A DNA stretch of 64,000 nt. Source: Lotus japonicus. Its lineage: Eukaryota > Streptophyta > Magnoliopsida > Fabales > Fabaceae. Below the pieces are notes generated by a model. That model ran no database searches, was not told the origin of the DNA, and saw nothing but the letters and a program-made list of their open reading frames with translations. The stretch is from positions 873,001 to 937,000 of the forward strand of contig NC_080045.1 in assembly GCF_012489685.1 (NCBI RefSeq), in the 5' to 3' direction. This document shows positions 22,675 through 35,253 of the stretch, piece by piece (positions within the stretch are counted from its first letter, which is position 1; the number at the start of each line of letters is the position of its first letter). A program made the translations under genes and the position numbers.

Positions 22675-25311
22675 ATGTTTCATCTAGAGCATCTGAGTGC
22701 TGCAAATTGCTGCTGAGATATATTCTGCCTCTGCAGTGGATAGTGCAATGGTTGATTGCCTCTTGCTTGCCCATGAGACTAAGTTACTTCCCAAAAATTG
22801 ACAATTTCCAGAAGTGCTTTTTCTCTCTGTTCTATCTCCAGCATAATCAGCATCACAGTAACCTGAAAGCTTATACTCTGATGTTTTCTTATACATCAAG
22901 CCAAGGTTAGTGGTACCTTTCAGATATCTCAGGATCCTCTTAACAACAGTTAAGTGGGTTTCCCTCGGATCTGATTGGAAACGAGCACATAGATTCATGT
23001 AGGATGCATTCGAGTCTTAGCAATTGAAGATTCTGTCATGTTGAACTTCTTCAGAAGTTCTTTAGTGTACTTGCTCCGATGGATGTAAGTTCCTTCTGGT
23101 GTTTGATCAACTTGTATACCCAGAAAGTATTTGAGTTCTCCCATCATACTCATTTCAAATTCAGCCTGCATCATCTCAGAAAACTCTTTGCATAGAGATG
23201 GATTAGCAGATCCAAATATAATATCATCAACATAAATTTGCACAATTAAGATATCATCTTTGTAAGTTTTGCAAAAGAGAGTTGTATCTACTTTACCCCT
23301 TACAAACTCATTTTCCAGAAGGAATGAGCTGAGTCTCTCATACCATGCTCTGGGAGCTTGCTTCAGAGCATAGAGAGATTTCTTCTATTTGAAAACATGG
23401 TCAGGGTTCTTTTCATCTTCAAAACCTGGAGGTTGATGAACGTAGACTTCCTTTGAGATGTAACCATTTAGGAAGGCACTCTTAACATCCATCTGATGAA
23501 GAATTATGTTGTGATTCACTGAGAATGAGATCAGTAGTCTGATAGCTTCCAGTCTTGCTACCTGAGCAATAGTCTATTCCTTCTTGCTGATTGTAGCCTT
23601 GAGCAACTAGCCTTGCCTTGTTTCTGACTACATCTCCTTTCTCATTCAGCTTGTTTCTGAAAACCCATTTGGTTCCGATCACATGAATGCTTTGAGGTTT
23701 CTTCACTAGGCTCCAAACATCATTCTTGGAAAATTGATTCAGTTCTTCTTCCATAGCCAGAATCCAGTCCTTGTCTTGAAGAGCTCCATCAATTGACTTA
23801 GGTTCAATTAAGGACACCAATCCTTTCAGACTGAGCAAGATCTCTTCAGAGGGTCTCAAGGTTGATCTGGTTCTGACTTGTCATCTTTGTTACCCAGAAT
23901 CAATTCCTTAGGATGAGACGCAGTGACTCTGCTCTTCTTCTGAGGTTGTGAATCAGAGGGACCAGCTTCTTCTGGTTCAACTTCCTCTGGCTCAGCTTCC
24001 TCTGGAGCTTTGCCTTTGTCAGGAACATTTATACTTAAATCTGCAAACTTTTCAACTAGCTTTGACTGATCAGAGTCAAGCTTATCATCAAATCTAACAT
24101 GAATAGATTCTTCAATAGTTTTAGCATCAGTATTATAAAATCTGAAACCTTTAGATCGATCAGAGTAACCAAGTAATAGACATTTAGAAGACTTAGCATC
24201 AAACTTATGCAATATATCCTTAGTGTTTAGAACATAGCAGACACAACCAAAAGGATGAAAATAAGAAATGTTGGGTTTTATTTTCTTCCACAATTCATAA
24301 GGAGTCTTATTCAGAATTGGTCTCACAGAGATTCTGTTCTGAATGTAACATGTTGTGTTTACTGCCTCTGCCCAAAAGTGCTTAGCCATGCCAGTTTCTT
24401 GGAGCATGGTTCTAGCCATCTCCTGAAGAGTTCTGTTCTTCCTCTCAACAACCTCATTTTGTTGAGGAGTTCTGGGACAAGAGAAATCATGTGCAATTCC
24501 ATAGGAATCTAACAGACTCTCAAACTTGTCAGTCTCAAACTCTCCACCATGGTCACTTCTGACACGCACAATCCTACAAGCATTCTCGTTTTGCACTTGG
24601 GCTATGAAGGTAGAGAACACAGAATGAGACTCATCTTTTGCCACCTATAGACTCAGTTTTCACTGATCCAAACAGGTCGATATGCAGAAGTTCCAACGGC
24701 CTTGAGGTAGAGACAACATTCTTTGCCTTGAAAGGGACTTTTGTGAATTTGCCTTTCTGACATGCTTCATAGAGAGCATCTAAAGAGAACTTCAGAGCGG
24801 GTAAGCCCCTGACAAGGTTGAGCTTACTCAGCTGAGAAATCTTCCTCATGCTGGCATGCCCTAACCGTCTATGCCATACCCATTTCTCCTCATTAACAGA
24901 AAGAAGGCACTTCACATTCTGAGATTCCAACTCAGATAATCTGATCTTATAAATGTTGTTCTTCCTCTTGCTGTTAAACAGAACAGAGCCATCGATCTGA
25001 CTTACAGCCCGGCAAGACTTTTGATTGAAAATAACATTATAACCCTTGTTAGCTAATTGACTTATAGACAATAAGTTATGAGTTAAGCCGTCTACCAATA
25101 AAACATTATCAATGCATGGACTACTATCAATACAAATAGTACCATTACCAACAATTTTACCCTTCGCGTTGCCACCAAAGCCAACTTCGCCTCCTGGCTT
25201 AAGTTTTAGCTCTTGGAACATACGCCTTTCTCCCGTCTTGTGACGCGAGCATCCACTGTCCAGATACCATGATTGGTGTTTCAGTGGAGCTATCAAGGAT
25301 ATCTGCAACAT
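22675..25311 (-). pseudogene. Main part of pol of the old element, degenerate
   Basis: Recognisable from the start MLQISLIAPLKHQSWYLDSGCSRH at 25311 through integrase zinc finger ([12 protein letters not shown]), integrase core pieces ([10 protein letters not shown]), RT ([15 protein letters not shown]) and RNase H ([14 protein letters not shown]). Damage relative to the other copies: about 80 bp missing from the integrase core near 24639 (the segment from [15 protein letters not shown] onward); a deletion and frame change near 23570 in the RT region before DVKSAFLNG; and about 110 bp missing near 22996, between RT and RNase H. The gene resumes at 10551. No functional enzyme can come from it. 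Confidence 0.9.
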
Positions 25312-26198
25312 AGATAATCTTATCCTTAGGTACCCACTTTCTGGGTCCTCTCTTGTTAGTTACCTCAGAGGTTCTGATCACCTTGGGTTTCTCTACATGA
25401 TAGTGTAACGGAATTTTGGCATGATATTTAGACATGGAGAAAGTTCACTTTTTGAGAGGGGGGTTAGCAACTTTAACAGGTAATGGTTCAGGCAATATAG
25501 TACCAGAGGGTACAAAAAATTCGTACAAGGATTTAGCCTTAGGCATAGGAGGCTCATTTCTATTGGGTCTAGAATAGCCAATGCCATGCATTCCATTTCT
25601 GCTTACGCCATAGATCATTGAAGCCATTAAGCTTTTATCTACGCTTTTAGCCAGGAATCTTAGAAATGATTTTTCATATTTAGATTCATTCTTACTATCA
25701 GAGGCATCACAAGAAACTACTTCTTCTAGCTTAATAATCTGGTTTTTAAGCACAGAGTTGGAATTCACTAAAGCATGATTAATATTTTTTAATTCAGAAA
25801 TAATTTTCTCGTGTTCAGAAGGAGTCTTAGAAGCAGCAGAGAAATCCTTTTTCAACTTTTTATGCTTAGTCAATAAAGAGTTATAGTTATCCATAATGTC
25901 AGACAAAGCATGTTTTAGTTCAGAGTTTGAGAAAGAAGCAAATACCTCATTTTCATCGTCTAGAGCTAGGATCTTCTTCTGATGATGAGTCAGAGTTAGT
26001 TGCATCTTTTGACTCTGCTTCTTTGTCTTTAACAATAACCATGAGTCCTTGAACTTCACCATCAGAGTCAACATCCTCTGATTCTGATTCATCAAAAGTC
26101 ACCATCAGACTTTTCTTTGTTTTGAAGTGTTTTTTTGGCTTCTTGTCCTTTTTCAGCTTTGGACAATCACTCTTGTAGTGCCCTGATTCTTTGCACTC
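25199..26198 (-). pseudogene. 3' part of gag of the old element
   Basis: Holds the second half of the zinc knuckle (CKESGHYKSDCP), the acidic DESESEDVDSDGE region and the coiled-coil and conserved tail (MASMIYGVSRNGMHGIGYSRP...KAYVPRAKT). The gene is cut at 26198 by a solo LTR, exactly within the codons for the CCHC knuckle, and continues at 29819. There are frame changes near 25445 and around 25950. As in the other copies, its end overlaps the start of pol in a different frame. Confidence 0.88.
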
Positions 26199-26613
26199 TG
26201 TAACACCCCGATTTCCAGGTGTCACTTTAGTAACCAAAAATAATCTTTACGCGGAAAACAGGTAATTTTTTTTTTTGATTGTTTCCTTTTAATAAAAGCA
26301 ATAAAGAAATAAAGACAAAGCCCAACTACTAAACTAACCAACATACATCAAATATAAACATGTACAGCCTCAGCTGCACTCCCACGTCACGCGCACTCGC
26401 AGTGACTCCAAAGCAGTGGGCCCGTAGGCAAATATCTACAGACCCAGAAGTGTAAGTGAAAAGGTTATAATTACAATCCACTGGGAGAAAGTCGGCCTCA
26501 AAATGGCTAAGCAAAGACCCCTATAGTCCGACTGACTCACTGTGATCCCTCAATAAGAGAACCACACAAAAGCCATGCGTCGGGAACCTACCCCGTCCCA
26601 AAAGCAAAACGAA

Positions 26614-26907
26614 TCAGAGCTCTACAAAAATATGACGCCTGCCTAACTCTACCAACCCATAACTGCTCACACATCCGAGTCCTCGGCGAACTGAAGACGG
26701 CAAGTTGAAGCTCAGCTCCATGCGTCGTAGAACTCCTTTCGTCAGATGTTCACACTCGTCAGTCCGGTCCTCCATGACCCTTCCCCTGTACGTCGCTCGA
26801 TGACCCACAACATCGATCACCCAAGCGGTGGGGGCATCCCGATCCACAAGCTCATATCTGATCCCCCCCGAGGGAGAGACCATCGAACACCAGTCGGCCA
26901 TCGACAT
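26614..26907 (-). CDS. Coding-like segment inside the solo LTR (98 codons)
   Basis: Frame starting MSMADWCSMVSPSGGIRYEL and running through APTAWVIDVVGHRATYRGRV and LTKGVLRRMELSFNLPSS. Unknown function. A related frame exists in both LTR copies of the inverted pair (38223-38867 and about 55080-55296), differing mainly by indels that are multiples of three. This copy lacks the Pro-rich and acidic C-terminal part of the 38223-38867 copy and ends soon after the joint. It lies on the LTR sense strand, roughly 0.4-0.7 kb from the LTR 3' end. It could be a captured or residual gene fragment. Confidence 0.45.
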   Translation of the reverse strand: MSMADWCSMVSPSGGIRYELVDRDAPTAWVIDVVGHRATYRGRVMEDRTDECEHLTKGVLRRMELSFNLPSSVRRGLGCVSSYGLVELGRRHIFVEL

Positions 26908-27190
26908 CTGGCAGCAGGCCGACCGCCCAAACACAAACATACAAACAAAGCCAAGGCGCTAGGGTCAACTCACAGCAATAAGTAGATATACACTCAACAT
27001 GTGATATGGGGTATAGATATATGTTGATATATATACATAGAAACAATCCTAGCATGTTATGGCTCTAACATTGCTTCAATAAACAAACAGCACACAATCT
27101 CAGTCAGCATGAATGTATGCGTGAAATGCACAATATGTATTCGGATTTGTGACGCGTTCCCGTTCGCCACAAGTGAAGCATTTTCACTAT

Positions 27191-27383
27191 GGATGGACCA
27201 TTCCCGTTATCCATCCTGGATGAAATCCATCCTGGATGAACCATTCCCGTTATTCATCCTTGGTGAACCATTCCCGTTATTCACCGTATGATGAACCATT
27301 CCCGTTATTCATCATTTATGCAAGGTGAACCATTCCCGTTATTCACCATGATATGCACAGGTGAACCATTCCCGTTATTCACC
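27191..27383 (-). repeat. Hairpin minisatellite, class I (solo LTR)
   Basis: Six units share the constant core CCATTCCCGTTA, each flanked by inverted arms that change together: GGATGG/CCATCC, GGATGAA/TTCATCC, GGTGAA/TTCACC, ATGATGAA/TTCATCAT, then GGTGAA/TTCACC twice. Each unit can fold into a hairpin with a stem of 6-8 bp and a constant loop, in DNA or in RNA from either strand. Confidence 0.85.
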
Positions 27384-27469
27384 CGATTGAATGCAACGTG
27401 GTTAGCCAAACAACGAATCGCCCTTACCACGAAAGTGTTTAGCTCACAACCCAATCTCAACAAACCCAT

Positions 27470-27674
27470 GAGTTAGTGTCGGTCAATACAACACAACTCG
27501 GAGTAAGTGTCGGTCAATACAACACAGCTCCACCAACAAGAATACACAAGGGTCTAGTGTCGGTCAATACAACACAGCCCAAACAACAAGAGCGCTAAGT
27601 GTCGGTCAATACAACACCGCTCCAACAACAAGAGAACCCAAGGGATTAATGTCGGTCAATACAACACAACCCCA
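27470..27674 (-). repeat. Hairpin minisatellite, class II (solo LTR)
   Basis: Five units share GTGTCGGTCAATACAACAC (one unit ATGTCGG), spaced about 40 bp. The outer arms vary but stay complementary, for example GAG...CTC, GGG...CCC and GAGCG...CGCTC. On the LTR sense strand the inner part GTGTTG-TATTGAC-CGACAC is itself a hairpin. Confidence 0.82.
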
Positions 27675-29818
27675 TCAACAAGAGTACGTAAAGTACTCGG
27701 TGACTTTCAGTCATCACCATAGCTCACCTTGGTGGCTTTCCCCAATTCCAATAACTCACAACAAAGGTCGACTTTTCCCCGTCTTTCGTAAATATTTTCC
27801 CCTTCAGTTTTCCTATACTTAAACATTAATAAAAATGATTTCAATTCAGATTAGTCAGGTTATGAGTTTATTTCTCAAAATCTAGGTTTCCCAAGTCTTT
27901 AGTTTACAAAATTCTATTCATTCTAGGTTTTCCGAAAACCAACCACCCAAAAGAAGTTTCCCGGGGAAAGTCTAAGTAAACCAACGAATCCCAACAAATG
28001 GCTAAGTCCCAAATCCCTCGTTTGAACTTGCCTAGGGTTGCTCATCCAACCCGAAACATCAAAGATCACTAGATCAATGAATCTCCACTCCGAAGTCGCG
28101 TCAAAACGCACAATCCAACAAAGCACAACATCACAACATCAGTTCATCAACATAATCAACATCAAAGTAAAGCATAAGTCGAATTGATCGACGCCTATCA
28201 TGCATTCATAGCTAATATATAGTAAGTTGCCCTAACCTCGAGCTGTTCCAGCTTCGCAAACAAAGTTCTCCTCAAACAATTGCTCTGAGTCTTCCAAAGT
28301 TCCCTCAACTGAACCTCGGAGAAAAACAAAGCAGAATCCAAACAAAATCGATTAGTTCGATCGCAAAACAATACATAAACGATAGACAAAGCATTAAAGC
28401 TTCAGAATAGGACAATCAGGTACGAAAAGACAAGTTTTCGAAAACGAAAAACTCCCCCCCCCCTTAGGAAATAGCCCACGGCCATAAGGAGAAAAGAGCT
28501 TCGGCTCTTTTTCTTCGATCAAATCAGTTTACAAGGTAGTTTTAGGGTAAAACTAAGGCAAAGAAACTGTCAGAACAATTTTCGGACAATCGGGTCGAAA
28601 TACGACTATCCAGGGGCATTTTGGTCCAAAATAAAGGCTCAAAACTTCAAAGTTATCAGTTCTGAAAACAAATTTGACAGCAACGATCGTCATGACATCC
28701 GTGACAACAAATCCTAAAGGCACGAAGTCAGATTATGGCTTTTCGACAATAAAGTTTCGAAATGTGAGACAAAAAGGTTTTGAATCAGTTTTTCAGATCC
28801 CGGTCAAATGGATCGCAATCAGAGTTTACTGACAGAGGTTTTAGGCTCTTGGGAACCCAAAGAACATAACCCAAGCAAGAAATTGAAGAAATCAGACAAT
28901 TTTAGAAAAAGCTCAAAACTGTGAGCACAGAAACGACTTCAGAAACTCAGCAGAAACAGTAATCAGAGGTAGGAATCGTGTTAGTTACCTCGATACCTAG
29001 AAGTAGAGACGAACTGCACGAAGATTGGTCAAGGTTTCGCGAAAATCTCCTTCTCCCCCAAGCTCCCCAAACTCGCGGCTCCAATGGGTGAAAATGAGAG
29101 GATTTTTGCTTTTTCGCCTATTTATAGGCGGGCGAAATCGCGGGAAAATGAAAATTTCGCGATTCCGATTTTTGCAGCACGATCACCGTGGAATTCTAAG
29201 AGAGATTTTGGCGTCAGAATTCCAGAACTCAAAACAAATATCTAGGATTTGGGAAAAACGATATCCAAAACGCCAAAAGCGGTGTCAGTTAATCTGTCCC
29301 GAAAAACTACTTTTTGCTGTGATGCTCAAACGACAAAACTTCCAACTGAAGAAAGATTGGAAACGTCGAAACAAGTCTGGCAACGCGGACGGAATCTTCG
29401 TTAGAAGTCTCGAATAGAAAAAGTTTTCATCCATTGCTCGAAAATAGGGTTTTGAAGCAAAGAAATTAGAGTCGTCGAGCTTCCGGAAAGTGAAATCTAT
29501 CGTGCGTACAGTCCAGAGTTCCGAAATGAAACGCTGGTCGATGGAAAAATAAAGAGAATCTTTAAATTTTCCGAGAGTTCGAAATCTCACTCAAAACGTT
29601 GCTTTAAGAGCGAAATAGCCTATTCTGGACACGCTCGCCCTAAGGCAAGTGTGCAGACGACTCGCACTAACTCCGAAAACGACTACGCAACATTCCTCAA
29701 GCAATTCCTGAACTTTCTTCTTCATTAATCTTCCTCAAATATCAAACTCCTGTCACGCTTACACTGATTCTACGTGTGAGTCGGAAACTTAACTTGTTCT
29801 GAAAATCCAGGTCTTACA

Positions 29819-30735
29819 CACTCGAAACATGTGACTTCCTTGATTGAGGACTTCTTCTGGCTTGATGAGGATTCAAACATTCCTTTGGCCTTTACAGAGC
29901 CTCTGTACTTGCTCTTCCTGTGCTTCCAGATACGGTTCAGCCTTTTGGAGATCAGAGTCAGCTCATCTTCATCAGAATCTTCTAATGCTTCTTCAGATTC
30001 TTCTGCTTCAGCTTGGAGAGCTTTTGACTTCTCAGATTTAGACTTCTCGGATTTGGATTTCAAGGCTATAGATTTCTTCCTCAGATCTTGCATCTCTGAG
30101 CGCTTCAACTCATGACATTTCAGTATGCTGATGAGTTCTTCTAGACTCATATGCTCAACATCTCTTGTAAGCTCTATTGAAGTCACTAAAGGCATCCAGC
30201 TTTCAGGAAGACTTCTGATAACCCTTATGACATGATCTTTTGTAGTGTAGCTTTTGTTGAGAGGTCTTATTCCAGCTACAAGCAACTGAAATCTGGAAAA
30301 CATATCCTCAATGGACTCGTTAGGTTCCATGATGAAGGATTCATACTTCTGGATCAAGGACAGCGCCTTTGATTCTTTCACTTTCTTATTTCCTTCATGA
30401 GACATCTTCAAGGATTCAAAGATGCCCTTGGCAAACTCACGATCTGTAATCTTCTGATACTCTTCATAGGAAATAACACTAAGAAGAATAGCTCTAGCTT
30501 TGTGGTGCTTTGAGTAAAGCTTCTTTTGCTCAGCAGTCATCTCTGATCTGGAGATCTTCTTGCCATCAGCATCAATTGGACGCTCATAGCCATCCACAAT
30601 GATATCCCAGAGATCTGCATCGAAGCCTAGAAAGAAACTTTCAATTCTTTCTTTCCAATATTCGAACCTTTGACCATCGAACATGGGAGGCTTTGCATTG
30701 TAACCATCTTTTTGCATTTCACTGGTGGTAGCCAT
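29819..30735 (-). pseudogene. 5' part of gag of the old element
   Basis: Starts MATTSEMQKDGYNAKPPM; the preceding in-frame codons MFSDPGRCEKQ belong to the leader, since in the younger copies they lie in another frame. It contains the UBN2-like gag domain, the Lys/Ser/Glu-rich linker and the first Cys pair of the CCHC knuckle (CFEC), then breaks at the solo LTR boundary (29818). It is well preserved in this part, with no stop inside the first 300 codons. Confidence 0.9.
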
Positions 30736-30794
30736 TTGTTTTTCACACCGGCCCGGATCACTGAACACTGTTAGGTGTGGTAATCAGAACTTGC

Positions 30795-30806
30795 GCTCTG
30801 ATACCA
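30795..30806 (-). other. Primer-binding site of the old element
   Basis: Complement TGGTATCAGAGC, two bases from the LTR edge at 30809. Confidence 0.9.
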
Positions 30807-30808
30807 AT

Positions 30809-31946
30809 TGAAGGTATGAAAAACGATAGAAAGGTGGGGTTTGAATAGCGTTTTCAGAATAAAACTTCCACCTTAAGATTTTAACAAATCTTTCGAGACA
30901 CAAGTAAAGTGCTCAAGATAAGAGATGAGAAAAGCACACAAGGATTTTATCGTGGTTCACTTGATGAATCACTCAAGCTAGTCTAGTCTACCCGTGAAGG
31001 TGATTTCTTCCTTCTTAGAATGAAGGCAATCCACTTATAAGAGATTTGTTACTACTGCACTTGAAACCTACAAGTGACTAACAATACACTGACTTAGCTC
31101 ACACTAAGATTCACTCTCTCAGTCTTCTCTAGGATCCGATCAACCTTGATCTCCTAAAGGTAAACTAAACAACTGTTTAAGAAATATTTTTTACAAGGAA
31201 ATTGCTTCTGAAAAGCTTGTAGTAAACACAATGAATTCAATGAAGAAAGAATGCTTAAAAGATTTGAATATAGCTTGTGCGTGTAAGTTTCTTCCAACCG
31301 CATCTTTCAGTCTTCAGCCTCTATATATACTCCAAGGATTAGGGTTTGGACATTGCTTGGGAATGCTACCGTTGGAGGGAAGATCTGGGATTTCCAGCTT
31401 CTGCTGTGGCTGAGAATTTTAGGTTAGGTCGTCAGGATAGTACATTTGCTTTTGTACTTTGGATAGTGACTTGACCTTTAACCTTGTTGACTTCTGATCA
31501 GAGGAATGCTTCGTGTTGGAACTTGTGAAGCTTGTTGATCAGAGTCAGAGGGAAGCATGGATCCTCTGACCGTTGTACCTTCTGATTCTGAACTCAGAGG
31601 AGAAGTACTTGGTCTTCAGAGCCAGTTTTCTTCTGGACTTTAGAGTCTTCACTTTTCAGCTTCTAGATCTTCAGGGTCTTATAAACCATCAGAGCTTCTG
31701 AACCTTCAGAGTGTCTGGGTTATCAGAACGTCTGGATCTTCAGAACTTCAAGTGAGTTGAGTCCACATCAGAGCTTGATTGACTTCAGATCTTCTGAAGC
31801 TTTTCTACTGTTCAAATTGAACATAGATATTGCGAAAGCGTTGCTAGGGTCACTCTTTAAGCAAAGTGCTTCTGATTTGTGTGAGATTATATTAAGGTCA
31901 GAGCCTGTTAAGAGCACACTCAGAAAACACGTTAGAGTACCATAAT
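30809..31946 (-). repeat. 5' LTR of the old element, first part
   Basis: 1138 bp from the ATACCTTCA end (minus strand). Continues at 37244-37322 beyond a solo LTR inserted with the target duplication ATAAT. TATA-like CTATATATA (plus strand) near 31321. Differs visibly from 4330-5541 at scattered positions, consistent with an older insertion than the nested element. Confidence 0.93.
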
Positions 31947-32869
31947 TGTAAGACCCAAATTTCAGACTTGGATTTAAATAATTATTTTTAATTATTTTTC
32001 CAACCCACTAGTAGAATCGGTTTAACCGCAAAAGGACTGGTAAAGGGGAATGCTGTTTTGGATGACTTAATGAAGAAGAACGTTCAGGAAATTGCTTGGG
32101 AATAGTACTATAGCCGCCATAGATTACAACATGAGCCTTATTCACTTCTGCCTTAAGGCGAAAGCGTTAGTAAATGGCTAATCTTCTCTTAAAGCAATGT
32201 AGAAACGAAATTCAAAGATCTTCAGAGGAATATAAGAATTTCTCTTATTCCTTTCCATGACAAGTGTTTCGACACGAAACCCTGGAATGTACGAACGTCC
32301 GATTCTAATTCTCGTAAGTTTGCCGAAACTGAATCTCTGATAGTTCAAGAAACTTAAAATAAACATTCGATGAAGACTTTTTCTATTCGGAGCTTCAAAC
32401 GAAGATTCCACACGCGTGTACCGATTTCTTTCGATGTTTCCAATCTTTCTTCAGAAGGAAGTTCTCCATCCGACGTTAATTGCAAAAAGTAGTTCTGCGG
32501 CATATTTTAAAGCGGATTGCGTTCAAGCCGTTTTCTCATTTAAAAAGAACCCAGAGCAAGTATCGACCTTTTATGGAATGATATTTAGCCTAATTGTATA
32601 ATATGACAACGTCATATTTCTTCTAATTATCTAATAATTATTCTTTAGCTCAGTTCTTACTCATTTTCTTGTCCATAGATTATTTTATTTTGCTCAAAGT
32701 GATTCAAATTTATATTACATTATTTCATAGAGTTTCTCATAATTTTTGATATAATAATATATCACCTTTATATTTTTCTCTTAACTCTATGAGCTATGTT
32801 CTTCGGTGTGTAAATCATTTCGCACTGATTTACAAAATATCTTACCTAAAATATCTATTTCTCCATCCC

Positions 32870-34180
32870 TATCCCTCCGTTCATTCGTATCCTCTGACTC
32901 CTCTCCCACTCACTACTCGACTCACTCTCCCTCTATTTCACTCACTCATTCACTCGATGCCTCATCTTCATTTCACGTTTCTCTTCAGACCCATTCCCAT
33001 TTTCTTCTTCTTTCTCAAATTTTCTTTCTTGTTGCAGCAACAACCTGCCACCGTTCCTTCTCACCACCAACATATCTTCTTCTTCTTCTTGATTTATTTC
33101 TGCTGCACACACACTCACCATCCATTTCTCCCTCACGCTGCAACCATCACCATGGTTCTTCCTTCTCCTCACATTAGCCATCATCACCGCTGGTCACCAC
33201 AACACCACAAGGGACCCTTTTTCCCCACCCAAAACTAAGGAAGAACCAGCCACCACCATTACTTCTTCTTCCTCCTTGGCTGGACAACACGCGCGCACCA
33301 CCATGGCCAACGCACCCCACCATGAAACAACCATGGAAGCTACCACCTCACCTTTTCTTCATGGCCACCACGAGATCCACCCACGTGAACCACCACCATG
33401 AGCCCAAGAGCCACGAGCTCCTCTCCTATGGCTGCACCACCGCAGGTCCAGCAACCACCACCACCCTCCTTTCCTCATAAGACAAGCCACCCCACTACTC
33501 AGCCTTCCTCAACGTGCCACACCACCAAGACCAGCAACTGCCGCCCCTCTTTTTCCTTGGCCGCGAGCAAGCCACCGCCGTGGTTACTCCTTCGTCCTCC
33601 GTTTCCGGCAAGGAAAAGCCACCAATCAATGAGCTCAACATCACCACACCACCACCGCATCACAGCTTGAAGCCGCCACAGCCACCGTGAACAAAACAGA
33701 GCAAGAAAAACGTGAAAACAGAGGAGTAAGACGCCGACGTCGACGACGTCACCAACTTTGACCTTCGATTCCGGTGTCATCGGGCCTCCGTTCACAGCGA
33801 GGTTAGTACCGTTGGAACCCTTGTGACTTCCACAACAAAACCCATGTTCCGGATCGTCGTTCCGTCGCTGTCGACCGCCGCCGCTGCCGCCTTCGGGAGC
33901 TTTTTCCGGTCAACTCCGGCGACCGATGGAAAAACAGAGGATACTACTACGATCCTTGCCGCGAGGAGAGAAAAACCCTACTACGACCCCGACGACCACC
34001 GTCGACCTTCGGCTGAACTTTCTGGGCAAACCGTCGATTCTTTGGGGAAACGGACAACGCCGTTGAATTCCTGGCCGCGAAAGGATGAAGGAACAACCTT
34101 CCTTTGTGTCTCCGGCGACAATCCCTCCGTCAACCCCGTGAGCCGCAACTTCCTCTACGACTCTCCACCGACAAGTTTCT
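32870..34180 (+). other. C-rich, CCACC-rich block within the 5.3-kb solo LTR
   Basis: Pyrimidine-rich then CACCACC-rich on the plus strand, unlike the AT-rich LTR on both sides, and absent from the other second-family LTRs here. Several overlapping frames of 80-150 codons arise from the base bias (Pro/His/Ser-rich) and none looks like a protein. From about 33820 to 34180 one frame (MFRIVVPSLSTAAAAAFGSF...) is a possible relic, with no recognisable domain. Its origin is unknown; it may be captured host DNA. Confidence 0.5.
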
Positions 34181-35253
34181 GAAACTTGATTTTCATAAGC
34201 CTTCAACTCTTGTATATGTTTTAGCCTCGAGTAAGCAAGTTTTAAAGAAAAATAAACATTTTCATTGTTATTGTGAAAATCGAAGTTTAACAGTTAATTA
34301 GTGAAGAGTTGCGATTTGTTTTACAAAATAGTTTTCATTTCAAAAAGAGATAAGTATTCTACTAATTACTGTAGTTGTTGACTGAAAAAGAGTCGTTTAA
34401 CATGTGTTCGCTTTGAGTCAATTGCCAGAAGTCATAGCTCTAGACTTGAGTGGTAAGTAGCTCGATTAGTGATTTCGTTAAGTATGCTTGTGAAAGGTAC
34501 GATAAACGGAAGCACCTTGCATCGAAGCTACACAAAGGAAGGAATCGAGCCGACGCAGACAAACAAAGATGTAATCGGATCGGAGTTGCACCTTAGTATG
34601 AAAATTGGCTAAGGTGAGGGCAACTTACCTTGCTAGCTAATGTTTTAGGCGTCGACCAATTCGACTTGATTTATTGTTTATGCACTTGATTGTGATTGAC
34701 TGGGAAATGTTTTTCTGGAGGCTTCGACCGAGGGAACTAATTGAGACGTGTGTCTCCGTTTTTTGAGGCTTCAGCCGACATTGGTGATTGGGATTTATTT
34801 ATCGCTTTGATTTGCCATTGATTGATTCATATGCTGTACTTGCTAAATGGATAATCATAGGCTATGTGAATACTTGTGCACATGATTTGTTGGATTATAT
34901 TGATTATACTGTGCAATTATACGAATATTTGTGGAACGTCAGAGTGTGGGGAAACGGGTAGTTATGTCATACTCAAGATGAGAATTTGGGAAAAAGTTTG
35001 ATGGGACGAACCGAGGATCGGACCCTTATAATTTTAGTGGATCGAGACCTACTCTGGGAGTTACTTGGGATGATGGGATCTTTTAAACTTATAAGATTAG
35101 AGATAAACCTAAATGGAAACTATTTTAGAAGGAAAATTCATAATACACTAAACAACCTCTGAACCCTTTAAATAATGATAACAATGTCAGATGAAAGCTT
35201 AGGGCTTGGATGCTAGTTTTGGAAAATGAGAAGTGTCGCCGAATCCAAGTTTT

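Larger units (their letters stand above)
26199..29818 (-). mobile_element. Solo LTR (3620 bp) of a second retrotransposon family
   Basis: Minus-strand LTR with TGTAAGACCTGG at its start (29818) and GGTGTTACA at its end (26199), flanked by the 5-bp target duplication CACTC (26194-26198 and 29819-29823). No internal region is present, so it is a recombined solo LTR. A TATA box (CTATAAATAG on the minus strand) sits near 29117-29128. Long LTRs with TGTAAGACC/GGTGTTACA ends are seen in plant Ty3/gypsy elements, but without pol I cannot assign a lineage. It contains two hairpin-repeat arrays and a coding-like segment, listed separately. It splits the gag of the old SIRE-type element. Confidence 0.92.

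Noticed and set aside
26746..26985. Plus-strand frame over the LTR coding-like segment
   Set aside because: Shadow of the minus-strand frame, which is the one kept by in-frame indels.
27191..27674. CRISPR-like array
   Set aside because: The constant and variable parts are hairpin loop and stem, spacers are not of regular length or unique origin, there are no cas genes and this is a plant genome.
32789..33238. Pro/His/Ser-rich ORFs in the C-rich block
   Set aside because: Overlapping frames on both strands explained by CACC and CTT runs, with no domain or conserved start.
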